Positions 45,580-54,389 of a stretch of 64,000 bases of DNA are shown here, piece by piece. This stretch comes from an uncultured Colwellia sp. GTDB lineage: Bacteria > Pseudomonadota > Gammaproteobacteria > Enterobacterales > Alteromonadaceae. Each line of letters opens with the position of its first letter. Within the stretch, counting starts at the first letter, position 1. Location of the stretch: assembly GCA_913058145.1 (NCBI GenBank), contig CAJXQM010000002.1:62001-126000 (forward strand), given 5' to 3'. Under the pieces are notes generated by a model. That model saw only the letters and a list, made by a program, of their open reading frames with translations. It had not been told where the DNA came from and ran no database searches. Made by a program: the position numbers and the translations under genes.

Positions 45580-46008
45580 ATGTTAAAAAAAGAGTGTGAA
45601 CTCGATTTATATTCAGACATGACTATTTTATGTGTCGATGATGAAGCCTGTATATTAAGATCACTACAGCGTTTATTTTACCGTCAAACTTACCGAGTTT
45701 TAGTCGCTCAAAGCGCTGAACAAGCATTGTTGATAATGCAAAAGCAGCCTGTAAGTTTGATCATTTCTGATATGCGCATGCCTAAAATGGATGGAGCCCA
45801 ACTTTTACAGCAAGTTTCGCAATTACACCCTAAAATTTATCGTATTATGTTAAGTGGCTATGCTGACTTTGAATCTACAGTAGGCTCATTAAACTTAGAT
45901 AAAACACATAAATTTATTAACAAACCTTGGAATAATAACGAATTAATAGGTGTTGTTAACGAAGGTTTAGCGCAGGTGGTATTAAAGAAAGGTAATGTTC
46001 ATCATTAG
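45580..46008 (+). CDS. Single-domain response regulator (REC)
   Basis: 142 residues, a REC domain alone: TILCVDDEACILRSL, acceptor Asp64 (ISDMRMPKMDG), conserved Lys in FINKPWNNNEL. It closely resembles the REC domain of the divergent sigma-54 regulator, so one kinase may serve both. No output domain, so it may act as a phosphate sink or through protein contact. First gene of the REC - H-NOX - kinase operon, 9 bp before the H-NOX gene. Confidence 0.88.
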   Translation: MLKKECELDLYSDMTILCVDDEACILRSLQRLFYRQTYRVLVAQSAEQALLIMQKQPVSLIISDMRMPKMDGAQLLQQVSQLHPKIYRIMLSGYADFESTVGSLNLDKTHKFINKPWNNNELIGVVNEGLAQVVLKKGNVHH

Positions 46009-46017
46009 GAGTTAGTT

Positions 46018-46569
46018 ATGCAAGGTTCTATATTTACCACTTTATCAAAAATGGTTATTGATAAATGGGGCATTGAAACATGGAATGAGTTGTTGGATAC
46101 GATAAAACCATCATCTAAAGGTATTTATACTAAAGGGATGCAGTATGATGATTCAGAGATGACGGCATTAATTGGCGCATTGTCGAAAAAAACGAATATT
46201 GATACCCCTAGCTTAGTAAGAACATTTGGACGTTATCTGTTTATTCATTTATATAATAGCAGCCCAACTAATTTGTCTCATATTGATAATCTAAAAGATT
46301 TTTTACTCAGTATTGATTTGGTGATTCATAAAGAAGTTAAACGTGTTTATCCTCAAGCTTATCTGCCAAGTTTTGATTATTCAATAACACCGGATGGTGA
46401 TTTGGTAATGTTTTATCATTCTAAACGTAAGTTGTGTTATTTGTCAGAAGGTTTGATTTTAAGCGCCGCCTCGCATTTTGGTGAGGAGGTGCAAATTACC
46501 CAACCAGAATGTATGCATAACGGAGCGGAAAAATGTAAATTAATTATTTCTTTTAAGGATAAAATATGA
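46018..46569 (+). CDS. H-NOX (heme NO-binding) sensor protein
   Basis: 183 residues, a stand-alone H-NOX domain. The proximal heme ligand is His104 (VIHKEVKRVYPQAYLP). The propionate-binding YxSxR motif is Tyr133-Ser135-Arg137 (FYHSKRKLCYLSEG). The C-terminal EECxxxGA-like end reads ECMHNGAEKCKL. It should bind nitric oxide through ferrous heme and control the kinase encoded directly downstream (start codons overlap by ATGA). Cytosolic. GGAG lies before the ATG. Confidence 0.92.
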   Translation: MQGSIFTTLSKMVIDKWGIETWNELLDTIKPSSKGIYTKGMQYDDSEMTALIGALSKKTNIDTPSLVRTFGRYLFIHLYNSSPTNLSHIDNLKDFLLSIDLVIHKEVKRVYPQAYLPSFDYSITPDGDLVMFYHSKRKLCYLSEGLILSAASHFGEEVQITQPECMHNGAEKCKLIISFKDKI

Positions 46570-47558
46570 ATCAGCCAGATGCTTATAAAATTGCTTTTAA
46601 AAGAGAAGTAAAAGCAAGAGAATTAGCGGAAAAATTGCTTGAAGATAAAACCCGAGAACTATACGACAACGTTTTACATCTCGAAGGGGTTATTGATGAA
46701 CTGAACGTCATGCAAAAACAGCTTATTCAGTCAGAAAAAATGGCTTCCTTAGGTCAGCTTACCGCAGGTATTGCTCATGAAATCAATAATCCTATTGGTT
46801 TTTCCTACAGTAATATTTCTTGCTTAAATGATTATTTAACCGACTTTTTTTTATTAGATGATCACATAATGAATTCGAATGATTTGCAATTAAATGAAGC
46901 AGAGCTACTGAAACAATATCGTCAAATTCATAAAAAAATCAATGCTGACTATCTGAAAAAAGATATACCTATACTATTAAAAGATACGTTCGAAGGGTTA
47001 CACCGCGTTAAACATATTGTTGAAAATTTAAAAAAAATTTCTTACAAAAGTAATGATAAATTTACATCTTTTAGCATAAATGAATGTATTAATTATAGCC
47101 TTAAAGCGGTTAAAAATGAGTTAAAGTATTCCATGGATACCACATTAGAATTAAATGACTGCCCTAACATATTTGGAGAAGCATCAGACTTAATTCAAGT
47201 GTTCATTATTTTATTCATAAATGCTTCCCAGGCATGTGAAAAAAAAGGGCATCTGTTTATTAAGTCCTCGCATGAACAAGATAAAGTGATTATATCCATT
47301 AGGGATAATGGAAAAGGCATTGCTGAGGATAATTTACATAAAATTTTCGATCCTTTTTTTACTACAAAAGATATTGGTGCTGGTACAGGGTTAGGCTTAT
47401 CGATATCACACGGAATTATGGAAAAACATTGTGGAAAAATTACAGTTGAAAGTAAAATAAACCAAGGGACTTGCTTTACAATAACCTTACCAATTGAAAA
47501 ACGAATAAAACCAAGGGGCTTGTCTTATGATAACCTTGTCCCCCAAAAAATCGTTTAA
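46566..47558 (+). CDS. H-NOX-associated histidine kinase
   Basis: 330 residues, soluble. An N-terminal coiled coil (FKREVKARELAEKLLEDKTRELYDNV) precedes HisKA with His71 (SLGQLTAGIAHEINNPIG) and a HATPase domain with IRDNGKGI and GAGTGLGLSISHGI. No sensor domain of its own and no TM helix, so input must come from the H-NOX protein. By analogy with known H-NOX/kinase pairs, NO-bound H-NOX should inhibit autophosphorylation. Targets are likely the neighbouring REC protein and the divergent sigma-54 regulator. Confidence 0.88.
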   Translation: MNQPDAYKIAFKREVKARELAEKLLEDKTRELYDNVLHLEGVIDELNVMQKQLIQSEKMASLGQLTAGIAHEINNPIGFSYSNISCLNDYLTDFFLLDDHIMNSNDLQLNEAELLKQYRQIHKKINADYLKKDIPILLKDTFEGLHRVKHIVENLKKISYKSNDKFTSFSINECINYSLKAVKNELKYSMDTTLELNDCPNIFGEASDLIQVFIILFINASQACEKKGHLFIKSSHEQDKVIISIRDNGKGIAEDNLHKIFDPFFTTKDIGAGTGLGLSISHGIMEKHCGKITVESKINQGTCFTITLPIEKRIKPRGLSYDNLVPQKIV

Positions 47559-47743
47559 GATCGTCTAAAGCCCCATCGAAGTGATATGACAACCTAGTAC
47601 TCTATCTCCTAGTGAGTAAAGACTAAATATCACTAACACTTTTATTTGTCGCCTAACACTTAAATTTATAGGCGTTTATTCCGTTAGTATCAAGCGGCCT
47701 AACCACAACAAATCAAAGTACGGATACATAAGAAAATAAAATA

Positions 47744-47759
47744 TGGAATACTTTTTGCT
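47744..47759 (+). promoter_or_regulatory. Sigma-54 promoter of the LruC-domain gene
   Basis: TGGAATA-CTTT-TTGCT has a perfect -12 element and GG-N10-GC spacing. The start would fall near 47770, only just before the track's TTG (47776), which supports the downstream ATG at 47803 as the true start. An inverted repeat CGCCTA...TAGGCG lies about 70-100 bp upstream. Confidence 0.6.
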
Positions 47760-47802
47760 TAACTATTAATAATAATTGGTAAACATTGAGCAGAGTTTTT
47801 TT

Positions 47803-49890
47803 ATGTTGTATTCAAAAAGTATTCAGCGTTTTTTTATCGCTTGTTTGATGATTTTTAATGGGTCAATAGCTGCAGCCCCTTTCGGAAGTTGTCCTTCAAA
47901 CGCTTTTTTAATGCAAGATAACACGGCACAACTTTATGGGGTAAACCTAGTTACCGGTGATTACTCATTATTATCGAGTGATTTAGGCACTACTAATAAA
48001 ATCAATGCCATTGGTTTTAATTTTCATGACAACTACATTTATGGTTGGGGATATGAATGGGGCACTCTAGTTCGTATTGGCGATGACTATCAGGCTACGC
48101 CATTGAACTTAATCAATACCCCCGAAGTAAACTTTTATATTGGTGATATAGCGCTCAATGAAAATAGCTATTACTTTTATAAAAAAGGAGTGGATTATGG
48201 CTTATATAAAGTATCACTTAACGTAAAATCAAACGAATATCTCCAAGTTAACAAAGTTATTAATGGTCAAGATTTATCGCTCAACATTTATGATCTTGCT
48301 TTTCATCCTGATAATGGTTTTGCTTACAGTGTAGATAGGCTTGGACAGCTTCATCAAATAAACGTGACTAACGGCAACTCAGTTATGTTAGGCCAGACTG
48401 CTGTAACCGGTGTCTTTGGCGCTGTTTATTTTGATGTTGAGGGTAATTTTTATATCAGTCGTAACACTGATGGTTTTGTCTTTATTATCGATATCGCAGA
48501 GCAAACGCCTCAAGCGACCTTTTTTTCCTATGGCCCTAACTCGTCACAAAACGATGGCGCCCGTTGCGCCGTTGCACCGGTTATTGATGAGTCTATTGCT
48601 GCGACAACAGACTATGGCGATGCACCAGACAGTTATGGCACTACATTGTTTAGTAATGGTGCCAGACACGGTATTAGCAATATCTATTTGGGTAGTAGCA
48701 TAACAACTGAACATAATGCCAATGTCTACCCAAAAATAGATCAAGATGACGGCATAACTTTTGTAACTCCATTACTCGCGGGTAGTGATAGCCTTATTCA
48801 AGTTAAAGCAACCGGTGCTGGCTACCTCAATATATGGGGAGATTGGAATCGTGATGGGATATTTTCATCGGAAGAAAAATTGATTTCAGATAAATATATG
48901 GATAACACCACCGAAGTATTTCTTGTTAAGACACCAACCAGTGCCTTGAACGGTTTTACTTGGACTAGAGCTAGATTTACCTCTATAACTTCTATCGTCG
49001 CAAGTGGTGGTGTAGCAAATGGTGAAGTAGAAGACTATAGAGTGTTGGTAACGAATTCGGGGAATAGCCAAATACAAGATACACCTTATTACCTCGCCTT
49101 TGAAGACAGTTGGCCTGAAAAAGGTGATTACGATATGAATGATGTGGTGATGTTACAAAACTCCTCACTATTATTAACAACGTCATCTGAGGTGAAGCAA
49201 ATTGAATTTCAAGGTGAATTAAAAGCCCTAGGGGCTTCTTATCACAATGGTTTTGCTATTCAATTGGATAATATTTTACCCAGTAATGTTGATCATAAGT
49301 TGGTACGTTTTGAAATTAATGGTGTATTGCAAGAAACCAGTGTAATAGAAGAAGATACACAATATTTAGTGATTAACATTACCGATGATTTACATAACCA
49401 TATTCAGCTAACTGAAAACTGTTCATATTATAAAACTGAAATTAATTGCAGTAATTCATCTCAGATGACCTTTAATATTACCGTGCCTTTTATCACACCT
49501 ATTCCATTAGAGCAGTTTCCAGAAGCCCCCTATAACCCCTTTATCTTTGCTCATAAAGCCACTTACCACGGTGACCTATTTTATCACCCTGGTAGAACAC
49601 TAGAGATTCATCTAAAAAATAAAATACCAACATCTAAGGCGGATACTAGTATGTTCGGTGTTGCTGACGATGTAACACAGCTATCGGCCAATCATACCTA
49701 TCAAACTAACAACGGTTTACCTTGGGCATTGGCCATAAACCCTGGTTCACAAGAGAGTTGGAAACATCCAATTGAAATGATTGACATCGTACAAGCCTAT
49801 CCAGATTTTAAACGTTTTATTGAAAGCAATGGCAACACGTCTAGTAATTGGTTTTCTCAAAGTAAGGCGATTAACGCTAAACTTTATTAA
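47803..49890 (+). CDS. Secreted LruC-domain protein with GEVEDY domain (probable matrix or surface protein)
   Basis: 695 residues from the ATG at 47803. Signal peptide (FFIACLMIFNGSIAAA), then a beta-propeller-like DUF6923 region (residues about 40-260) with repeated YG..., FHP and DVEGNFY strands. A GEVEDY module follows (DYGDAPDSYGT... to NGEVEDYRVLV), and the C-terminal LruC domain begins YLAFEDSWPEKGDYDMNDVV. Such proteins are exported and surface-associated, some by type II secretion. The gene sits beside the polysaccharide locus behind its own sigma-54 promoter, so I infer a matrix protein. A small lipoprotein gene follows. Confidence 0.82.
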   Translation: MLYSKSIQRFFIACLMIFNGSIAAAPFGSCPSNAFLMQDNTAQLYGVNLVTGDYSLLSSDLGTTNKINAIGFNFHDNYIYGWGYEWGTLVRIGDDYQATPLNLINTPEVNFYIGDIALNENSYYFYKKGVDYGLYKVSLNVKSNEYLQVNKVINGQDLSLNIYDLAFHPDNGFAYSVDRLGQLHQINVTNGNSVMLGQTAVTGVFGAVYFDVEGNFYISRNTDGFVFIIDIAEQTPQATFFSYGPNSSQNDGARCAVAPVIDESIAATTDYGDAPDSYGTTLFSNGARHGISNIYLGSSITTEHNANVYPKIDQDDGITFVTPLLAGSDSLIQVKATGAGYLNIWGDWNRDGIFSSEEKLISDKYMDNTTEVFLVKTPTSALNGFTWTRARFTSITSIVASGGVANGEVEDYRVLVTNSGNSQIQDTPYYLAFEDSWPEKGDYDMNDVVMLQNSSLLLTTSSEVKQIEFQGELKALGASYHNGFAIQLDNILPSNVDHKLVRFEINGVLQETSVIEEDTQYLVINITDDLHNHIQLTENCSYYKTEINCSNSSQMTFNITVPFITPIPLEQFPEAPYNPFIFAHKATYHGDLFYHPGRTLEIHLKNKIPTSKADTSMFGVADDVTQLSANHTYQTNNGLPWALAINPGSQESWKHPIEMIDIVQAYPDFKRFIESNGNTSSNWFSQSKAINAKLY

Positions 49891-49913
49891 TATAATCAGA
49901 GGGAATAATAGTG

Positions 49914-50381
49914 ATGAATACTTATTTAATTACACTCATCATGTTAACTATAACCATTACAGGTTGTGGTAGTAAAGAAGAAAAAAAAACAATAAAAGAA
50001 ACTGTTGTAACTAATTCTTCAGTTAACAACCCCGCTAAAGAAGCTATAAAGACAAGTGACTTAATCAGTACCCCTGATTTTAATTTTATCTCAAGTACTA
50101 ATTTAGAAGTTGTACTGCCAGCTTCACCATCAACAACCGTTAGCTACTTTATTAGTATATGTACCGATTTTTCTAAAGAAAATGATGAAGTTATTATTAA
50201 TTATGATAGTTGCAAATTAAGAACAACACTCACATCTTCTGAGCAGACATTTACTTTATCTTTAAGTACGGTAGAAGTAGAGTTAATTGCTCAAATTTGG
50301 CCAATAGAAGAGGATGCCCAACCTATAAATGTTCACTGGAATATAGCTGAATTTGGTAATAGTTGGCAAATTTCTATTTAA
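49914..50381 (+). CDS. Small lipoprotein of unknown function
   Basis: About 155 residues. The lipobox reads TITITGC, with Cys near residue 18, followed by a charged linker and a beta-rich domain with two Cys (SICTDFSKE..., NYDSCKLRTT). The track starts at a GTG one codon earlier; either is possible with AGAGGG upstream. No family recognised. It follows the LruC-domain gene by 20 bp and is presumably its operon partner, on the outer membrane. Confidence 0.7.
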   Translation: MNTYLITLIMLTITITGCGSKEEKKTIKETVVTNSSVNNPAKEAIKTSDLISTPDFNFISSTNLEVVLPASPSTTVSYFISICTDFSKENDEVIINYDSCKLRTTLTSSEQTFTLSLSTVEVELIAQIWPIEEDAQPINVHWNIAEFGNSWQISI

Positions 50382-50528
50382 ACAACAATCAATAGTGTTG
50401 CTTTCAATTTTACGTCTGTACAAACTATCCAATAAAGCGCATGTATAACGTGATAATTATCTCGTTTGTACTTAAATTTTGTTATTTACTTTAGCTCCGT
50501 CGTCTAGCTTTCGAGCTAATAACTTAGT

Positions 50529-50544
50529 TGCATTTTAAAATGCA
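50529..50544. promoter_or_regulatory. 16-bp perfect palindrome upstream of the EPS operon
   Basis: TGCATTTTAAAATGCA is perfectly self-complementary and lies 76 bp upstream of the -24 element at 50620, a typical enhancer position. Confidence 0.55.
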
Positions 50545-50619
50545 TAACGCGAAATATAAGATAAAATTTATTTCAATTAAACAAAATAAAACTAAATCCT
50601 TATATAACAATAAAATTTG

Positions 50620-50635
50620 TGGCACGTAATATGTA
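50620..50635 (+). promoter_or_regulatory. Probable sigma-54 promoter of the chain-length operon
   Basis: TGGCACG-TAAT-ATGTA has a perfect -24 block, but the -12 reads GT where GC is expected. Transcription would begin about 36 nt before the lipoprotein ATG at 50683. Confidence 0.5.
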
Positions 50636-50682
50636 TATACTAAAAGGGTAAGGGTAATCATTATTAATTCAGGACATTCCAC

Positions 50683-51171
50683 ATGAAAAAACTTTCGTTC
50701 TACTGCATTTTTGTTATTACTCTACTTACTTGTACTGGCTGCGTTTCGTCATCCATAAATGACTCTGTGGCATTGATCGAAAAAGAAGCAAATGCAGAAA
50801 GTTATCGACCAGTGAATAAAAACGTTTTAACGAGTATTCAAGCGTTACGTAACTCACACAAAAGAGTAGAACAAGGCGAGACTCCAACAAATAGTCAAAG
50901 CGACAGTTACAGCTTTACTTATGAGTTGCAAAATAAAGAATTAAAGTACAATGATAAAATAAAAATAGTGAGTCTGGTAGTGAACAAAAACAAAATATTT
51001 ATCATTAATATCGCCCTTGCTAAAGGCACCAATAGACTTGACCAATTAGCACTATCAATGGCTAGGGCAGAATTATTACGACTGTATATTGGTCACTTTA
51101 ATAACAATGTGACCATCAAATTTGCTCCTAAGTTATCAAATAATACTATTAACTTAGTTACTAGTGCTTAA
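50683..51171 (+). CDS. Lipoprotein of the EPS operon
   Basis: 162 residues. Lipobox LLTCTGC with Cys at residue 20. The mature part includes a mixed alpha/beta segment (KIKIVSLVVNKNKIFIINIALAKGTNRLDQLALSMARAELL) that looks like the C-terminal half of an OmpA/BON-like fold, but I cannot assign it. First gene of the operon; its stop overlaps the region of the next gene's start. Likely an outer membrane accessory in polysaccharide export. Confidence 0.68.
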   Translation: MKKLSFYCIFVITLLTCTGCVSSSINDSVALIEKEANAESYRPVNKNVLTSIQALRNSHKRVEQGETPTNSQSDSYSFTYELQNKELKYNDKIKIVSLVVNKNKIFIINIALAKGTNRLDQLALSMARAELLRLYIGHFNNNVTIKFAPKLSNNTINLVTSA

Positions 51172-51172
51172 T

Positions 51173-52651
51173 ATGAGAACATCGGTAATGATAAATATCC
51201 ACCTTATATTGTCAGCGATATGGCGTCATAGGTATTTAATTATATTGCCAGCAATGATATTACCCGTTATCGCGCTAATTATATCCTTTCTCGCCCCAAG
51301 AACTTGGGAATCACACACCACGATATTGGTACAAGAAAGTGCCAAAATGAACCCTTTTCTTGAAGATTTATCAGTATCAACTGATTTAAAAGACAGAATG
51401 GCTACTTTAGATACCTTGCTTCATAGCCGACATATGCTAATTAATGTTGCGCAAGATTTAGCACTGATAAATGAAAAGTCAACTAACTTACAAACTGATG
51501 ATTTCGTTAATAAATTATCAGCTTCACTTAAGGTAAACTGGATTGGTAAAGATCTTGTAAAGCTTATTTACCGTACAGATTCCCCTGAAAACATGGTTGA
51601 TGTACTAGTAGCAGTTAGAAAAAGATTTTTAGAAATACTTTTAGCCCCAGAGTTATCCTCAATAGATGCATCTGAATTATTTCTAACGACCCAATTAACA
51701 CTAAAAACAGCAGACTTACAAAAAGCAGAATTTAGGTTGTCTAATTTTAAACAAAAAAATGCTGAGCAATTACCTCAGCTTTATGGTGCAAACAATACTC
51801 GCTTCAGAGAGTTAAGTCAGTTACTCGAACAGAAAAAAATGGAATTGTCTGGTGCTATTGCCGCCAAAAAAACGATCCGTAGTAGGCTTGCTCAAGTTGA
51901 TCCTGTGATGAGTGAAATTGAGCAAAACATAGTAGAGACCAAAAGCGAATTGGCTATTTTGCGTTCTCGTTACACTGACAAACATAGCAAAGTAGAATCA
52001 TCTATTAGAAAATTATCACAACTTGAAGACGAACGTGAAACCCAAAGCAAAACATCATATAAGATAACCGACGTTGACTTAAATCGTTTATGGGAAGTTG
52101 CAAGTAGCATGCAAGATGGTCGAGTTGATAATAATCAAAACCTATTATTAGTGTCGCAATTACAAGAGTTACAACTTGCAGACAGCCATGTAGAGCAAAT
52201 TAAAGAAGAGATTAGCTCTATTGAACAACAGGTGAAAATGGTAAAAGATTCTCTTGCCGGTACCGGTGAAATGGAAAGGCAACTGTCAGAGCTAAAAAGA
52301 GATCTTGAGGTTCAACGAACTTTATATGGTGATTTACTGACTCGTTATGAAAAGGCAAAAATAACAGGTGCACTTGGCCGGTTTGAACAGCCACAAAGAA
52401 TCAAAATAATCGACGAACCTTACAAACCGAGTTCTCCGACTAACTCCCCTCTTTCAATATTTTTATTAGCCGGAATAATTGGCGGACTATTATTAGGCTC
52501 TGGGTTAGCATTATTCGCCGAAATAACAGACACATCAATCCGAGCAAGACATCAGCTCGAATTAATCACTTCAGTTCCGGTAATAACCCGGTTACCAATA
52601 ATTGGCGCGCAGCCTTTTGAAAGTATGAAAACTTTAGGAGAAAACTTATGA
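51173..52651 (+). CDS. Polysaccharide chain-length determinant (Wzz/GNVR family)
   Basis: About 492 residues. TM1 near the N-terminus (YLIILPAMILPVIALIISFLAP) and TM2 near the C-terminus (IFLLAGIIGGLLLGSGLALF), preceded by the Pro-rich PYKPSSPTNSP motif. Long coiled coils lie between them, with a GNVR-type region (SELKRDLEVQRTLYGDLLTRYEKA). It controls polymer length at the inner membrane and has no kinase domain, which is supplied separately by the gene at 58818. I use the ATG at 51173 just after the upstream stop; the track's GTG overlaps that gene. Confidence 0.87.
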   Translation: MRTSVMINIHLILSAIWRHRYLIILPAMILPVIALIISFLAPRTWESHTTILVQESAKMNPFLEDLSVSTDLKDRMATLDTLLHSRHMLINVAQDLALINEKSTNLQTDDFVNKLSASLKVNWIGKDLVKLIYRTDSPENMVDVLVAVRKRFLEILLAPELSSIDASELFLTTQLTLKTADLQKAEFRLSNFKQKNAEQLPQLYGANNTRFRELSQLLEQKKMELSGAIAAKKTIRSRLAQVDPVMSEIEQNIVETKSELAILRSRYTDKHSKVESSIRKLSQLEDERETQSKTSYKITDVDLNRLWEVASSMQDGRVDNNQNLLLVSQLQELQLADSHVEQIKEEISSIEQQVKMVKDSLAGTGEMERQLSELKRDLEVQRTLYGDLLTRYEKAKITGALGRFEQPQRIKIIDEPYKPSSPTNSPLSIFLLAGIIGGLLLGSGLALFAEITDTSIRARHQLELITSVPVITRLPIIGAQPFESMKTLGENL

Positions 52652-53715
52652 AACCAGTCACCCTTCATCTTCTACAACACTTAAAACCAGGTGGTATAGA
52701 AAGTTTGGCATTAGAGTTTCAACGTGCTGCACAGCCATTATTTGATGTGCACATCATTTCTCTAGAAAAACACAACGTCAAATGTTACTGGAATAATATC
52801 GATGGTTTTGAAGAATTTATTCACGTATTAAATAAAAAGCCAGGTTGGCAAATGAACATTTTCAGCCAATTAACCGCATTCTTTAAAAAAGTTAAACCTA
52901 TCTATGTTCACACCCATCATATTGGGCCGTTAATATATGGCGGTGTCGCTAAAGCAAACTTTGACAATATTGTTTTTAGCGATGTATCCGCATTATTACC
53001 CGTAAATAGCTTGTTGATGCTAGATAGTCATTTTAAAAATCCAAAGGTGGGTGCTGTTTCAGGTGGTTATAAATTTATTCAAAAAGGAACCGCAGGCGAG
53101 CAATGCTATTGGAAATATCAATCCATGGTTAAAACAAGAGAAAGCTCTATTGCCAGTGTATTAGGCGCTCACGGTGCTTTTTATGCCCTAAGGAAGTCTT
53201 GTTATGACGATGTTCCAGCAGAGACCATTAATGACGATTTTTTGATCCCCATGAATGTTATTAAACAAGGTTATCGTGTGATATATGAGCCTAGAGTCGT
53301 TGCCATTGAACTTGAACAAGTTAATTTAGAGCAAGATATGGGTAGACGATTAAGAATAGCGGCAGGGAACTTTCAACAACTTGTTTATTTACTGCCTTTG
53401 TTATCACCTAAGTATGGCTGGAATGCGATAAATTTTGCTTCTGGTAAAGCGTTAAGAGCAATAATGCCTTTTATATTGGTATTTATCTTTATTGGTAATA
53501 TTTATCTTGCTCCCATTCATACTCTTTTTATATCGCTATTGGCCTGCCAGCTTTTTTTATATGGCCTTGTTATGCTTATTAATGTATTTCAACTTTCACC
53601 TAAATTGAGAGCATTAAAATTAATTTGTTATTTAGTCAATGGTTACTGGGTCGCCTTAAAGGGATCGTTAAAGTACATATTTGGTTTACAAGAAAAAATT
53701 TGGACTAAAATCTAG
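52648..53715 (+). CDS. Chimeric glycosyltransferase: GT4-type N-terminus joined to GT2-type C-terminus
   Basis: 355 residues. Residues 1-103 look like the acceptor half of a GT4 enzyme (LHLLQHLKPGGIESLALEFQ, then YVHTHHIGPLIYGGVA). From about residue 105 the sequence switches to the middle of a GT2 enzyme: NIVFSDVSALLP (second Asp motif), YWKYQSMVKTRESS, LGAHGAFYALRK, the base motif ETINDDFLIPM (Asp196-Asp197), and C-terminal TM helices. The GT4 donor-binding half and the GT2 first Rossmann motif are both missing. An in-frame deletion fusing two adjacent genes explains this best. It overlaps the chain-length gene by 4 bp. Activity is doubtful. Confidence 0.7.
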   Translation: MKPVTLHLLQHLKPGGIESLALEFQRAAQPLFDVHIISLEKHNVKCYWNNIDGFEEFIHVLNKKPGWQMNIFSQLTAFFKKVKPIYVHTHHIGPLIYGGVAKANFDNIVFSDVSALLPVNSLLMLDSHFKNPKVGAVSGGYKFIQKGTAGEQCYWKYQSMVKTRESSIASVLGAHGAFYALRKSCYDDVPAETINDDFLIPMNVIKQGYRVIYEPRVVAIELEQVNLEQDMGRRLRIAAGNFQQLVYLLPLLSPKYGWNAINFASGKALRAIMPFILVFIFIGNIYLAPIHTLFISLLACQLFLYGLVMLINVFQLSPKLRALKLICYLVNGYWVALKGSLKYIFGLQEKIWTKI

Positions 53716-53723
53716 GAGATATC

Positions 53724-54365
53724 ATGAAACACACTAGCTTTGTACACCCAACGATTTCTATTATTAAAAGAAATATTGATTTAACATTTTCCATAACCTG
53801 TTTGTTATTAACTTTACCCTTGTTTGTAGTGATAGCATTAATGATAAAATTATCCTCACGAGGAGACATTTTTTATTGTCAATTAAGAGTAGGTAAAATG
53901 AAAGACGGAAAAGTTCAGCATTTTAATATGATCAAATTTCGCACTATGGTGACTAATGCCGAAGCGAGCTCTGGTGCTGTTTGGGCAACAAGTAACGATA
54001 ATAGGCTAACCCCTATTGGTAAGTTACTTAGAAAAGTTCGCCTTGATGAACTGCCGCAATTTATTAATGTTATTAAAGGTGATATGTCACTTATCGGGCC
54101 TCGACCTGAAAGGCCTGAAATAGTTATAGAGCTAGACAAAGTAATCCCTTTTTATTCTGAGCGTACTTACGATATTACTCCTGGTATTACTGGCTTAGCA
54201 CAAGTGAATCAAGGATATGATACCTGCATTGATGATGTTAAAACAAAAATAGGTTATGACTTTGCATACTCGCTATCACTTACTAAACCACATAGATGGT
54301 TGTTAATGGATTTAAAAATCGTTTTTAAAACAATACTTATCATGGTGTTAGGACGTGGGCAGTAA
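53724..54365 (+). CDS. Undecaprenyl-phosphate sugar phosphotransferase (bacterial sugar transferase)
   Basis: 213 residues of PF02397. One N-terminal membrane helix (FSITCLLLTLPLFVVIALMIKL), the catalytic block FNMIKFRTMVTNAE, then LLRKVRLDELPQFINVIKGDMSLIGPRPERPE and TPGITGLAQVNQGYD. It is the short form without the WbaP N-terminal domain. It starts repeat-unit synthesis by adding a sugar-1-phosphate to the lipid carrier. It lies 8 bp after the glycosyltransferase gene in the same operon. Confidence 0.92.
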   Translation: MKHTSFVHPTISIIKRNIDLTFSITCLLLTLPLFVVIALMIKLSSRGDIFYCQLRVGKMKDGKVQHFNMIKFRTMVTNAEASSGAVWATSNDNRLTPIGKLLRKVRLDELPQFINVIKGDMSLIGPRPERPEIVIELDKVIPFYSERTYDITPGITGLAQVNQGYDTCIDDVKTKIGYDFAYSLSLTKPHRWLLMDLKIVFKTILIMVLGRGQ

Positions 54366-54389
54366 CACTTTTAGCTACAAGGATAAGTG

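Larger units (their letters stand above)
50382..50682. promoter_or_regulatory. Regulatory region upstream of the chain-length/sugar-transferase operon
   Basis: About 300 bp without an ORF. It contains a 16-bp perfect palindrome, a candidate activator motif TGCATAACGCGAA (50541-50553), and a -24/-12-like promoter at 50620. Confidence 0.55.
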
